Below are positions 26,375 through 33,455 of a DNA stretch of 64,000 nt, piece after piece. Made by a program: the position numbers and the translations under genes. Within the stretch, counting starts at the first letter, position 1; every line of letters starts with the position of its first letter. The stretch lies in assembly GCF_014333615.1 (NCBI RefSeq), contig NZ_JACSCY010000018.1, forward strand, positions 1 through 64,000. Reading direction: 5' to 3'. This DNA comes from Hymenobacter citatus. GTDB lineage: Bacteria > Bacteroidota > Bacteroidia > Cytophagales > Hymenobacteraceae. The notes below the pieces were generated by a model. That model did no database searches. It saw only the letters and a list, made by a program, of their open reading frames with translations, and was not told the origin of the DNA.

Positions 26375-26511
26375 GATACTTTCACCTTGTTTGAGCAGAA
26401 GAAAACTCATTTCCGACAAAACAAGTTACCACTGCACGCTCATCTCACGTATCGTGGTGAAAATGTGCTGACTGCCTGCAACCTCGCGGGTGGTATCTCC
26501 TCAATAGCCTT

Positions 26512-26940
26512 ATGTGGATTGTATTTTCTTTGCTGGCTGCCGTATCGGCGGCGGCAGTTGTCACGTTGTCGAAAATCGGAATTAAAAATATCGAGTCGAG
26601 CGTAGGCTTTGCTATTCAGTCGGTGCTGATTGTGATAGTGGCTTGGAGCGTGGTGTTTTTTCAGGGGCATGTGAGCGAGCTGGAGCGTATTGACCGGCGC
26701 TCTTGGATGTTTCTGGTGGCGGCGGGCGTTATCACCTGCATGTCGTCGCTGTTCTCGTTTCAGGCCCTGAAAATGGGCGAAGCCTCCCGTACCAGTTCGT
26801 TCGACAAGGTTTCGCTGGTATTCTCAGTTATTCTGGCCGTTTTTTTTCTGAAGGAAAAGGTAAACTGGCAACTGATTGTAGGTGCCACGCTGATGGGGGC
26901 CGGCGCTATTTTCATTGCGTACTCCAGCGACCCGAAGTAG
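26512..26940 (+). CDS. Half-size EamA/DMT family membrane transporter
   Basis: Inner-membrane protein of 142 residues with about five hydrophobic helices, equal to one EamA unit rather than the usual tandem of two. The features are WIVFSLLAAVSAAAVVTLSKIG at the N-terminus (split here: TM1 then SKIGIKN) and the C-terminal FLKEKVNWQLIVGATLM with GAGAIFIAY, typical of the single-unit EamA group. Such proteins probably act as dimers. Substrate unknown. Monocistronic, between the leu terminator and converging genes. Confidence 0.85.
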   Translation: MWIVFSLLAAVSAAAVVTLSKIGIKNIESSVGFAIQSVLIVIVAWSVVFFQGHVSELERIDRRSWMFLVAAGVITCMSSLFSFQALKMGEASRTSSFDKVSLVFSVILAVFFLKEKVNWQLIVGATLMGAGAIFIAYSSDPK

Positions 26941-26961
26941 GGTAGGGAAAGCAGGCGTTGC

Positions 26962-27491
26962 TTAGGTTGGAAGGGGACGAAAGCGTTGCAGCCGTGCTTG
27001 CCATTGCCGGTGATACCACCAAAAAACAGCACCGCTAGGCAAAAATATCAACGCCACAGACCAGCTAGCTACTTCCGGAAAAGAGAGGTGAGCTTGGTGC
27101 GAGAGTATTTCGGCCACCAAGCCCACGTATAGCTCCATTACCGACCAATACATGCCGTAGTAGTGCCCCACGTAAGCCACGAAGGCGCTGGCCGTTTGAT
27201 GAGCACGGGCACCATGCCAACCAGCAAAGTGGCTGTCGTAAGCAGTGCGGCGTAGTGAAAAATACCGAACGCATGGTATACACGATATACACCAAAGGCG
27301 GTCAGTAGCATCACTGCCATGCTGCTGAGGTAGGCGTAGCCCAAGCCCTTGTGCACACGGGTACCCCACCGGCCCAAGAGCAGCACGCAAGGTCCCAGCA
27401 GCAAGGCCAGCACAGCAGCTATAAGGTGCAGGAAGCCCGGAAAGCTGTATACGCCAACTGAAACAGCTTTCGGAAAAAGCGCTGCGGACAT
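26962..27491 (-). pseudogene. Frameshifted DUF2306-like membrane protein
   Basis: Two overlapping reading frames make one protein. The first (from the ATG at 27491) encodes four hydrophobic segments (from PGFLHLIAAVLALLLGP to ALLTTATLLVGMVPVLIKRP). The second, one base out of phase, continues with a plausible fifth part (SAFVAYVGHYYGMYWSVMEL and onward) to a C-terminus near 26962. The joint lies near 27185-27205, where one missing base would restore a protein of about 176 residues resembling DUF2306 membrane proteins. The first frame alone stops at 27138. No slippery site is evident, so a one-base deletion or a sequencing error is likely. Confidence 0.7.
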
Positions 27492-27507
27492 AGAAAACGG
27501 ATTGTGG

Positions 27508-27957
27508 TTACGGCCGAAACATATAAATGTGCTCAATCCCGTCCTCCAAATACACGTTGCCCTGTTGCACAAAGCCGAAGCTCTCGTAAAACGCTTTCAG
27601 ATACAGCTGCGCGCCAATTTTAATGGGTTGCGGCCCAAAGGCTTGATCGCACGCGTTGATAGATTCGCGCATGAGCTCCCTACCCAGGCCGTAGCGCCGG
27701 TAGGCGGGCGACACCACCACGCGCCCAATGCTGGCTTGCTCGTAACATTCGCCCGCGTCGAACAGGCGGGTGTAGGCGGCCAGCTCGCCGGTTTCGGTGT
27801 GGCCCAGTAGGTGCAGAGCCGTTTGGTCTTGACCGTCAATATCCTGAAAAGCACAGGTTTGCTCCACCACAAACACCTCGCTGCGGAGTTGGAGCAGGGC
27901 GTATAGCTCGTCGAGGGAGAGGGCGGGGTAGGGCTTGAGAGTCCAGTTCAGCTTCAT
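27508..27957 (-). CDS. ElaA-like GNAT N-acetyltransferase
   Basis: Small acetyltransferase of 149 residues. It shows the ElaA family start (LSLDELYALLQLRSEVFVVEQ), a central ASIGRVVVSPAYRRYGLGREL CoA-binding region (split: IGRVVVSPAYRR then YGLGREL) and a C-terminal YESFGFVQQGNVYLEDGIEH. The ATG at 27957 matches the family N-terminus, and the long upstream extension in frame is non-coding. Its stop lies 16 bp before the start of the damaged DUF2306-like gene. The substrate of ElaA proteins is not established. Confidence 0.9.
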   Translation of the reverse strand: MKLNWTLKPYPALSLDELYALLQLRSEVFVVEQTCAFQDIDGQDQTALHLLGHTETGELAAYTRLFDAGECYEQASIGRVVVSPAYRRYGLGRELMRESINACDQAFGPQPIKIGAQLYLKAFYESFGFVQQGNVYLEDGIEHIYMFRP

Positions 27958-28059
27958 GGGAAAGTGGGGAGAAGGTCTAATCGAAGGCGCAAAGATTGCC
28001 GTAGTAGGGGAAACAATTGCGTTGCCCACTTGGGCAGCCTCACCCTTACGACTACATCT

Positions 28060-29040
28060 ATGGACTATATCCGACTGGGCAACACCGGCCTGCACGTCTC
28101 CCGCATCTGCCTCGGCACCATGACCTACGGTAAGCCGACCGAGCGTTGGCCCTGGGCGCTGGAAGAAGAGCAGAGCCGCCCCTTCATCAAGCAAGCGCTG
28201 GAAAAAGGCATCAACTTCTTCGACACCGCCGATGTGTATGCCGACGGGGCCAGCGAGGAAGTGGTAGGCCGCGCCCTGCGCGACTTTGCCAAGCGCGATG
28301 AGGTGGTATTGGCCACCAAAGTGTTCAACCCCATGGGCCCAGGCCCGAACGATAAGGGCCTCTCGCGCAAGCACATCATGAGTGCCATTGATGCCAGCCT
28401 AAAGCGCCTCGGTACCGACTACGTGGACCTCTACCAGATTCACCGCTGGGACTACAACACGCCCATTGAGGAAACCCTGGAGGCCCTGCACGACGTGGTG
28501 AAGGCCGGCAAGGCGCGCTACATTGGGGCCAGCAGCATGTACGCCTGGCAGTTTGCGCAGGCGCTCTACCTGGCCGATTTGCACGGCTGGACGCGCTTTG
28601 TGAGCATGCAGCCGCACTACAACCTGGTGTACCGCGAGGAAGAGCGCGAGATGTTGCCGCTGTGTGAGGATCAGAAGATTGGCGTGATTCCCTGGTCGCC
28701 GCTGGCGCGGGGGCTGCTCACGGGCGGCCGCGGCAAGGAGCGCAACGAAACGGAGCGCGCCAAAACCGACGCCTTTGGCAAAAGCCTGTATGGCCGCGAC
28801 GATGACTTTGCCGTAGCCAACCGCGTAACGGAAATTGCCGAGGAGCGCGGTCTGCCCGCCGCGCAAATTGCGCTGGCCTGGGTGTTGTCGAAGTCGGTCA
28901 TCACCGCGCCCATCGTGGGCGCCAGCAAGCCCGGTCACCTCGATGACGCTATTGCGGCCGTGAATGTGCAGCTCTCGGCCGATGAAATCAAGCGGCTGGA
29001 AGAGCCCTACCAGCCGCATCCGGTGCTGGGCTTTTCGTAA
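28060..29040 (+). CDS. Aldo/keto reductase
   Basis: NADPH-dependent oxidoreductase of 326 residues with a TIM-barrel. It starts MDYIRLGNTGLHVSRICLGT, carries the catalytic Asp-Tyr region (FFDTADVYADGASE), the Lys in VLATKVF and the His in YQIHRWDYNTP, and ends with the cofactor-binding IVGASKPGHLDDA. It is divergent from the ElaA-like gene. The subfamily resembles general aldehyde reductases of the YajO/YdhF kind; the physiological substrate is unknown. Confidence 0.92.
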   Translation: MDYIRLGNTGLHVSRICLGTMTYGKPTERWPWALEEEQSRPFIKQALEKGINFFDTADVYADGASEEVVGRALRDFAKRDEVVLATKVFNPMGPGPNDKGLSRKHIMSAIDASLKRLGTDYVDLYQIHRWDYNTPIEETLEALHDVVKAGKARYIGASSMYAWQFAQALYLADLHGWTRFVSMQPHYNLVYREEEREMLPLCEDQKIGVIPWSPLARGLLTGGRGKERNETERAKTDAFGKSLYGRDDDFAVANRVTEIAEERGLPAAQIALAWVLSKSVITAPIVGASKPGHLDDAIAAVNVQLSADEIKRLEEPYQPHPVLGFS

Positions 29041-29049
29041 GACCATTTG

Positions 29050-29182
29050 TCATGCTGAGCGGAGTCGAAGCATCTCACGTGCTCCGTCAGACCGTCATTT
29101 CGACCAGCGGGAGAAATCTCGCTTGATAGTAATTCTTCTCTACCATCAGCACGCGAGATTTCTCCCGCTGGTCGAAATGACT
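29050..29182. repeat. Hybrid repeat: type-I half joined to a second hairpin
   Basis: 29050-29085 resembles the left arm of the type-I element (GTCATGCTGAGCGGAGTCGA). It is followed by a perfect hairpin with 29-bp arms starting GTCATTTCGACCAGCGGGAG at 29094 and ending at 29181. The inner part again holds CATCAGCACGCGAGAT from type I. It appears to be a recombinant of two repeat families, located between the aldo/keto reductase and P450 genes. Confidence 0.75.
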
Positions 29183-29233
29183 GCCTACTAGCATTACAGT
29201 CCGTTCTACCTACCTACTACAACCAATCAGCTA

Positions 29234-30565
29234 ATGACTGCTATTCCGAAAGACAAAGCCCTCGACAGCACCTTGAGTCTACTACGCGAGGGGTACCACT
29301 TTCTGCCCCAGCGGCGCAAACGCTACCACTCCAATATTTTTCAGATGCGCCTGATGGGCGAGAAGGCCGTGTGCCTGAGCGGTGAGGAAGGCGCGGCCTT
29401 GTTCTACAATCAGGAGCACTTCCAGCGCGAGGGCGCCCTACCCCGGCGCATCCTCACGACCCTCATGGGTCAGGGCGGCGTGCAAACGCTGGATGATACC
29501 GCGCACCAGCACCGCAAAGTGCTGTTTATGAAGCTAATGACTCCCAATAGCCTGCACCAGTACAGCACGCTGGTGGCCGAGACTTGGCGTGCCTACCTGC
29601 GCCGGTGGGAGCAACTGGAGCAGGTAGAGCTGTTTCCAGAGGTGGAGGAAGTGCTGTGCCGGGCCGCGTGCGCTTGGGCCGGCGTGCCTTTCGAGGAGAA
29701 AGACATCAAGCCCCTGACCCGCGACCTGAGCGCCATGATTGACGCCTTTGGTGGGGTAGGGCCGCGCCACGCCAAGGGCAAGCTGGCCCGCCACCGCGCC
29801 GAGCGGTGGGTAGGCAAAATGGTTGACAACGTGCGCGCTGGCAAGCAATACGCCGTGGAAGGCAAGGCGCTGCATGCCATTTCCTGGCACCGGGAGTTGG
29901 ACGGCAAGCTGCTGTCGACGCACGTGGCCAGCGTGGAGCTGTTGAATCTGATACGGCCCATTGTGGCCATTGGGCGCTTCGTGGTGTTTGAGGCGCTGGC
30001 TTTGCACGAGCACCCGCGCTGCGTTGAGCTGCTGCGCACCGGCCCGGCTCAGTACCCCGAGTGGTTTGCTCAGGAAATACGCCGTTTCTACCCCTTCACG
30101 CCGCTGCTGGGTGCCCGCGTGCGCGCCGATTTTGTGTGGCACGGCTACCGTTTCCGCAAGGGTACGCTCACGCTGCTCGACGTGCACGGCATCAACCACG
30201 ACGAGCGCCAGTGGGAGCACCCGCACCTGTTCCGCCCCGAGCGGTTCCGCGACTGGAACGGCAGCCCGTTCAACTTCATTCCGCAGGGCGGCGGCGACTA
30301 CGCCCACAACCACCGCTGCGCCGGCGAGTGGCTCACCATCGAAGCCCTGAAAACCACCGCCGTGCTGCTGGCTACCAGCATGACCTATGAAGTGCCCGAG
30401 CAAGACCTAAGCATTGATATGACCCGGATGCCAACCCTACCCGAAAGCGGCTTCATCATCCGCAACGTGCGCGCCACCGCCACAACGGCTGCCGTAGCGC
30501 CCATTGCCACCGCTCCAACAGTTGCGGCCGCAGCCGCAACGGCCGGTTGTCCCTTTCATCAGTAA
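29234..30565 (+). CDS. CYP152-type cytochrome P450 peroxygenase (fatty-acid hydroxylase)
   Basis: Haem-thiolate enzyme of 443 residues that should use hydrogen peroxide directly to hydroxylate fatty acids near the carboxyl end. The I-helix shows Arg241-Pro242 (LLNLIRPIVAIGRF) instead of the acid-alcohol pair, the hallmark of P450-BSbeta and P450-SPalpha. The haem block is FIPQGGGDYAHNHRCAGEW with Cys362, and the K-helix EIRRF is present. A low-complexity Ala/Thr tail of about 30 residues ends CPFHQ and is not part of the fold. No redox partner genes are nearby, as expected for a peroxygenase. A terminator follows at 30729. Confidence 0.92.
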   Translation: MTAIPKDKALDSTLSLLREGYHFLPQRRKRYHSNIFQMRLMGEKAVCLSGEEGAALFYNQEHFQREGALPRRILTTLMGQGGVQTLDDTAHQHRKVLFMKLMTPNSLHQYSTLVAETWRAYLRRWEQLEQVELFPEVEEVLCRAACAWAGVPFEEKDIKPLTRDLSAMIDAFGGVGPRHAKGKLARHRAERWVGKMVDNVRAGKQYAVEGKALHAISWHRELDGKLLSTHVASVELLNLIRPIVAIGRFVVFEALALHEHPRCVELLRTGPAQYPEWFAQEIRRFYPFTPLLGARVRADFVWHGYRFRKGTLTLLDVHGINHDERQWEHPHLFRPERFRDWNGSPFNFIPQGGGDYAHNHRCAGEWLTIEALKTTAVLLATSMTYEVPEQDLSIDMTRMPTLPESGFIIRNVRATATTAAVAPIATAPTVAAAAATAGCPFHQ

Positions 30566-30649
30566 CAGAAGTTTTCCTGAAAGAAGCAGGGTGTCGCAAG
30601 CTGCGTAGCGGTTTTAGGTTTGTAGCAGGGTCTCTTCCAAAATACCCGC

Positions 30650-30699
30650 GCCGCGTAGCAGTGCAAGAAACGTCAAGGTTTCTTGCACTGCTACGCGGC
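30650..30699. repeat. 22-bp perfect inverted repeat downstream of the P450 gene
   Basis: Arms GCCGCGTAGCAGTGCAAGAA(AC) at 30650-30671 and the exact complement at 30678-30699 enclose GTCAAG. It lies in the 360-bp gap between the P450 and PL22 genes. The remainder of that gap holds the terminator at 30729 and an upstream region for PL22 in which no clear promoter is seen. Confidence 0.8.
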
Positions 30700-30728
30700 T
30701 ACGGCGGAGCAAATGAGTCCTTTTTCAC

Positions 30729-30762
30729 GCGCCGCCTGCCTTTGTGCAGGCGGCGCTTTTTT
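30729..30762 (+). terminator. Intrinsic terminator of the P450 gene
   Basis: A perfect 11-bp stem (GCGCCGCCTGC / GCAGGCGGCGC) with a 6-nt loop is followed by TTTTTT. Confidence 0.9.
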
Positions 30763-30925
30763 GTGGGGTAGGCAGCGTGAGGCGGCATCTTGCCTGGGAC
30801 CGAACAGTACAGGAAGGTGCAGCCCTCGGCAGCGGTTTTCTTGCGTAGGCGCTGGAAGTCACGGTCATTTTGACTAAGGCCGACTGCGTTTCACCTCACC
30901 GCTGTTCCGCCCTACCTTCCCGCCC

Positions 30926-32155
30926 ATGAAAACGAATTGCTTCTTGCCTGTCTTGGCCCTGGGGGTGTCGATGCTGATGGCATCGAGTGCGCTGGCCCAG
31001 ACCCGGCTTGCTACCGGCGCCCAAACGCCCATGCCCGCCGAGTGGGTAGACCAGGACACCGGGCACCGCGTGGTGCGCCTCACACCCCGCGATGGGAGCA
31101 ATCAGAGTTTCTATTTTCATAACAACCCGTTTCTGCCGGCGCTCAAGGGCGGTGGGCCGCGCATGGTGTTCTACCACACCGATGCCCAGGGCAAGCAATT
31201 GCGCGTGCTTGATCTGAAAACCCGGCAGGTGACGCCTCTCACGCGCTACTTCAAGCAGGTGAGCGGCGAGATTGTGGCGCCCAAGCGCGGCGAGGTATAT
31301 TACCAGACCGGCGACTCAGTATACGCCACCCGCGTAGACACCCGCAAGACGCGCTTAGTATACGTGTTTGCGAAGGATTTTCGGGCCAGCATCACCACCC
31401 TCAACGCCGATGAAACTCAGCTCGGCGGCGCCTGGGCCAGCGATGCAGAAAAGGAAATTTCGCGGCAGTTCCCGGAGAAGAAGGACTACTTTCGGCGCAT
31501 TTACGAAGCGAAGCTGCCGCGCACGCTCTTCACGGTGAGCACCCAGGGTGGTAAGCTCAACAAGCTCTTCACCGACTCGGCCTGGCTGAACCACGTGCAG
31601 TTTTCGCCCACCAATCCGCGCCTGCTCATGTTCTGCCACGAAGGCCCCTGGGAGCTGGTAGACCGCATCTGGACCATTGACACGCAGCGCAAGCAGGTGA
31701 AACTGGTGCACAAACGCACTATGGACCGCGAGATTTTCGGCCACGAGTGGTTTGCGCCCGACGGCAATACCATCTGGTTTGACCACCAGCTGCCACGCGG
31801 CGCCACCTTTTTCGTGACGGGCACCAACCTGAAAACCGGTCAGGAAAAACGCTACCAGCTAACCCGCGACGAGTGGTCGGTGCACTACACCAGCTCGCCC
31901 GACCAGAAAGTGTTTGCCGGCGACGGCGGCTACCCTACCTCCGTGGCCCACTCGCCCAACGGCCACTGGATCTACTTATTCCGTCCCAACGGCGACAAGT
32001 TCGATGCCGAAAAGCTGGTGAACCTCGCCAAACACGACTACAAGCTGGAGCCCAACGTGCACTTCACGCCCGACGGCAAGTGGCTGGTCTTTCGGGCTAA
32101 TTTCGAGGGCGAGAGCCAGGTGTACGCCGTGGAAATCGCCAAAGTCAGCTCCTGA
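30926..32155 (+). CDS. Oligogalacturonate lyase, PL22 family
   Basis: Cleaves short oligogalacturonides by beta-elimination, a late step of pectin breakdown. The exported 409-residue beta-propeller has a signal peptide (LALGVSMLMASSALAQ). Family motifs include NHVQFSPTNPRLLMFCHEG, GPWELVDRIW, FGHEWFAPDG and VHYTSSPDQKVFAGDGG (metal and catalytic His region). First gene of a rightward group whose next gene, GH105, would remove the unsaturated ends that this lyase creates. Its stop overlaps the next possible start (TGATG). Confidence 0.92.
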   Translation: MKTNCFLPVLALGVSMLMASSALAQTRLATGAQTPMPAEWVDQDTGHRVVRLTPRDGSNQSFYFHNNPFLPALKGGGPRMVFYHTDAQGKQLRVLDLKTRQVTPLTRYFKQVSGEIVAPKRGEVYYQTGDSVYATRVDTRKTRLVYVFAKDFRASITTLNADETQLGGAWASDAEKEISRQFPEKKDYFRRIYEAKLPRTLFTVSTQGGKLNKLFTDSAWLNHVQFSPTNPRLLMFCHEGPWELVDRIWTIDTQRKQVKLVHKRTMDREIFGHEWFAPDGNTIWFDHQLPRGATFFVTGTNLKTGQEKRYQLTRDEWSVHYTSSPDQKVFAGDGGYPTSVAHSPNGHWIYLFRPNGDKFDAEKLVNLAKHDYKLEPNVHFTPDGKWLVFRANFEGESQVYAVEIAKVSS

Positions 32156-32202
32156 TGAATCACTCACGCCCTACACATCCCAACCGCTTCTTGCCTAGCC
32201 TA

Positions 32203-33327
32203 ATGCTCAAATCCATCCTCACGGCCGCGTTGCTGGCCCTGCTTACGCTTCCTACCCAGGCGCAGAAGCTGCCTAAGAAAAAGGCCATTCTCAAGACGAT
32301 GACCCGCGCCAACGACTACTTCATGCAGAAGTGGCCCGACACCGGCAAGGAAATCGTGACCAACAAAGCCCGCCCCAGCCACATCTGGACCCGCGCCGTG
32401 TACTACGAGGGCCTGATGGCGCTGCATGATATCGACAAGCAAAAACGCTACTACGACTACGCCGTGGACTGGGGCCAGCAGCACCAGTGGGGCTTGAACC
32501 GTGGGGTAGAAACCCGCAACGCCGACAACCAGTGCGCCGGCCAAACCTACCTGGCCCTCTACGAAATTGACCCGCAGCCCGAGCGCCTGCGCGATATCAA
32601 GGCCAGCATCGACCGGATGGTGCAGAGTCCTGGCGTGGATGATTGGTGGTGGATTGATGCCCTGCAAATGGCTATGCCTGTGTATGCCAAGCTGGGTGTG
32701 ATGACCCAGGATACCGCCTACTACGGCAAGATGTATCGCATCTACAACTACTCCAAAACCCAGCACGGCGGCCACGGCCTCTACAACCCCCAAGACCAGC
32801 TTTGGTGGCGCGACAAGGACTTTGTGCCGCCCTACACAGAGCCCAACGGCGAAGATTGCTACTGGAGCCGCGGCAACGGCTGGGTGGTAGCAGCTATGGT
32901 GCGCGTGCTCGACATCCTACCTAAAGACGCCCCCCACCGCCAAGAGTACGAGCAGATGTACCTGAATATGATGCAGGCCCTACCCCCCTTGCAGCGCCCC
33001 GATGGCTACTGGAACGTGAGCCTACACGACCCTACTCACTTCGGCGGCAAGGAGGTGTCGGGCACGTCGCTGTTTATCTACGGCATGGCGTGGGGCATCA
33101 ACCACGGCCTGCTCGATGAGCAGAAGTACCGCCCTATCATTGCCAAAGCCTGGAACGCCATGAGCAAGGAGGCGGTGCACCCCGATGGCAAGCTCGGGTT
33201 TGTGCAGGGCACCGGCAAGGAGCCCAAAGATGGCCAGCCCGTGAGCTACACTAGCACCCCCGATTTCGAGGACTATGGCCTGGGCTGCTTCCTGCTGGCG
33301 GGTAGTGAGATTTATAAGATGAAATAA
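32203..33327 (+). CDS. Unsaturated glycuronyl / rhamnogalacturonyl hydrolase, GH105
   Basis: Hydrates and releases the 4,5-unsaturated uronic acid from lyase products. It is an (alpha/alpha)6 barrel of about 374 residues with the signal peptide MLKSILTAALLALLTLPTQA, which favours the ATG at 32203; the ATG at 32155 overlapping the PL22 stop is the alternative and adds 16 residues. Conserved GH88/GH105 features are IWTRAVYYEGLMAL, VDDWWWIDALQMAMP (catalytic Asp), YWSRGNGWV and VSGTSLFIYGMAWG. The YteR/YesR-like subtype fits the rhamnogalacturonan context. Confidence 0.92.
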   Translation: MLKSILTAALLALLTLPTQAQKLPKKKAILKTMTRANDYFMQKWPDTGKEIVTNKARPSHIWTRAVYYEGLMALHDIDKQKRYYDYAVDWGQQHQWGLNRGVETRNADNQCAGQTYLALYEIDPQPERLRDIKASIDRMVQSPGVDDWWWIDALQMAMPVYAKLGVMTQDTAYYGKMYRIYNYSKTQHGGHGLYNPQDQLWWRDKDFVPPYTEPNGEDCYWSRGNGWVVAAMVRVLDILPKDAPHRQEYEQMYLNMMQALPPLQRPDGYWNVSLHDPTHFGGKEVSGTSLFIYGMAWGINHGLLDEQKYRPIIAKAWNAMSKEAVHPDGKLGFVQGTGKEPKDGQPVSYTSTPDFEDYGLGCFLLAGSEIYKMK

Positions 33328-33334
33328 GGCGAGT

Positions 33335-33431
33335 TTAGCCCGCAGAAGACGCAGAGGGTTGCGCAGAGGGCGCAGAGGTGGTTCCGCGCACTGCGTCCTC
33401 TGCGTAACCCTCTGCGTCTTCTGCGGGCTAA
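33335..33431. repeat. Inverted repeat, GACGCAGAGGGTT family, in the GH105-GH106 spacer
   Basis: Arms of 41 bp with two mismatches, from TTAGCCCGCAGAAGACGCAG (33335) to CTGCGTCTTCTGCGGGCTAA (33431), enclose 15 nt. The element fills most of the spacer inside an apparent operon. Confidence 0.85.
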
Positions 33432-33455
33432 AACCGTTGTGCACATCAACTATTC

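Noticed and set aside
27185..27205. Programmed ribosomal frameshift in the DUF2306-like gene
   Set aside because: No slippery heptamer or downstream structure is visible at the crossover; a deletion is simpler.
26962..27572. Two separate overlapping small membrane genes
   Set aside because: The halves fit together as one membrane protein with a one-base shift; neither half alone has a normal length or sensible ends.
30810..30840. Sixth copy of the CAGGAG promoter upstream of PL22
   Set aside because: CAGGAA and CAGCCC are 10 bp apart, but no TTTG or TAnnTTTG follows in phase, so I do not count it.
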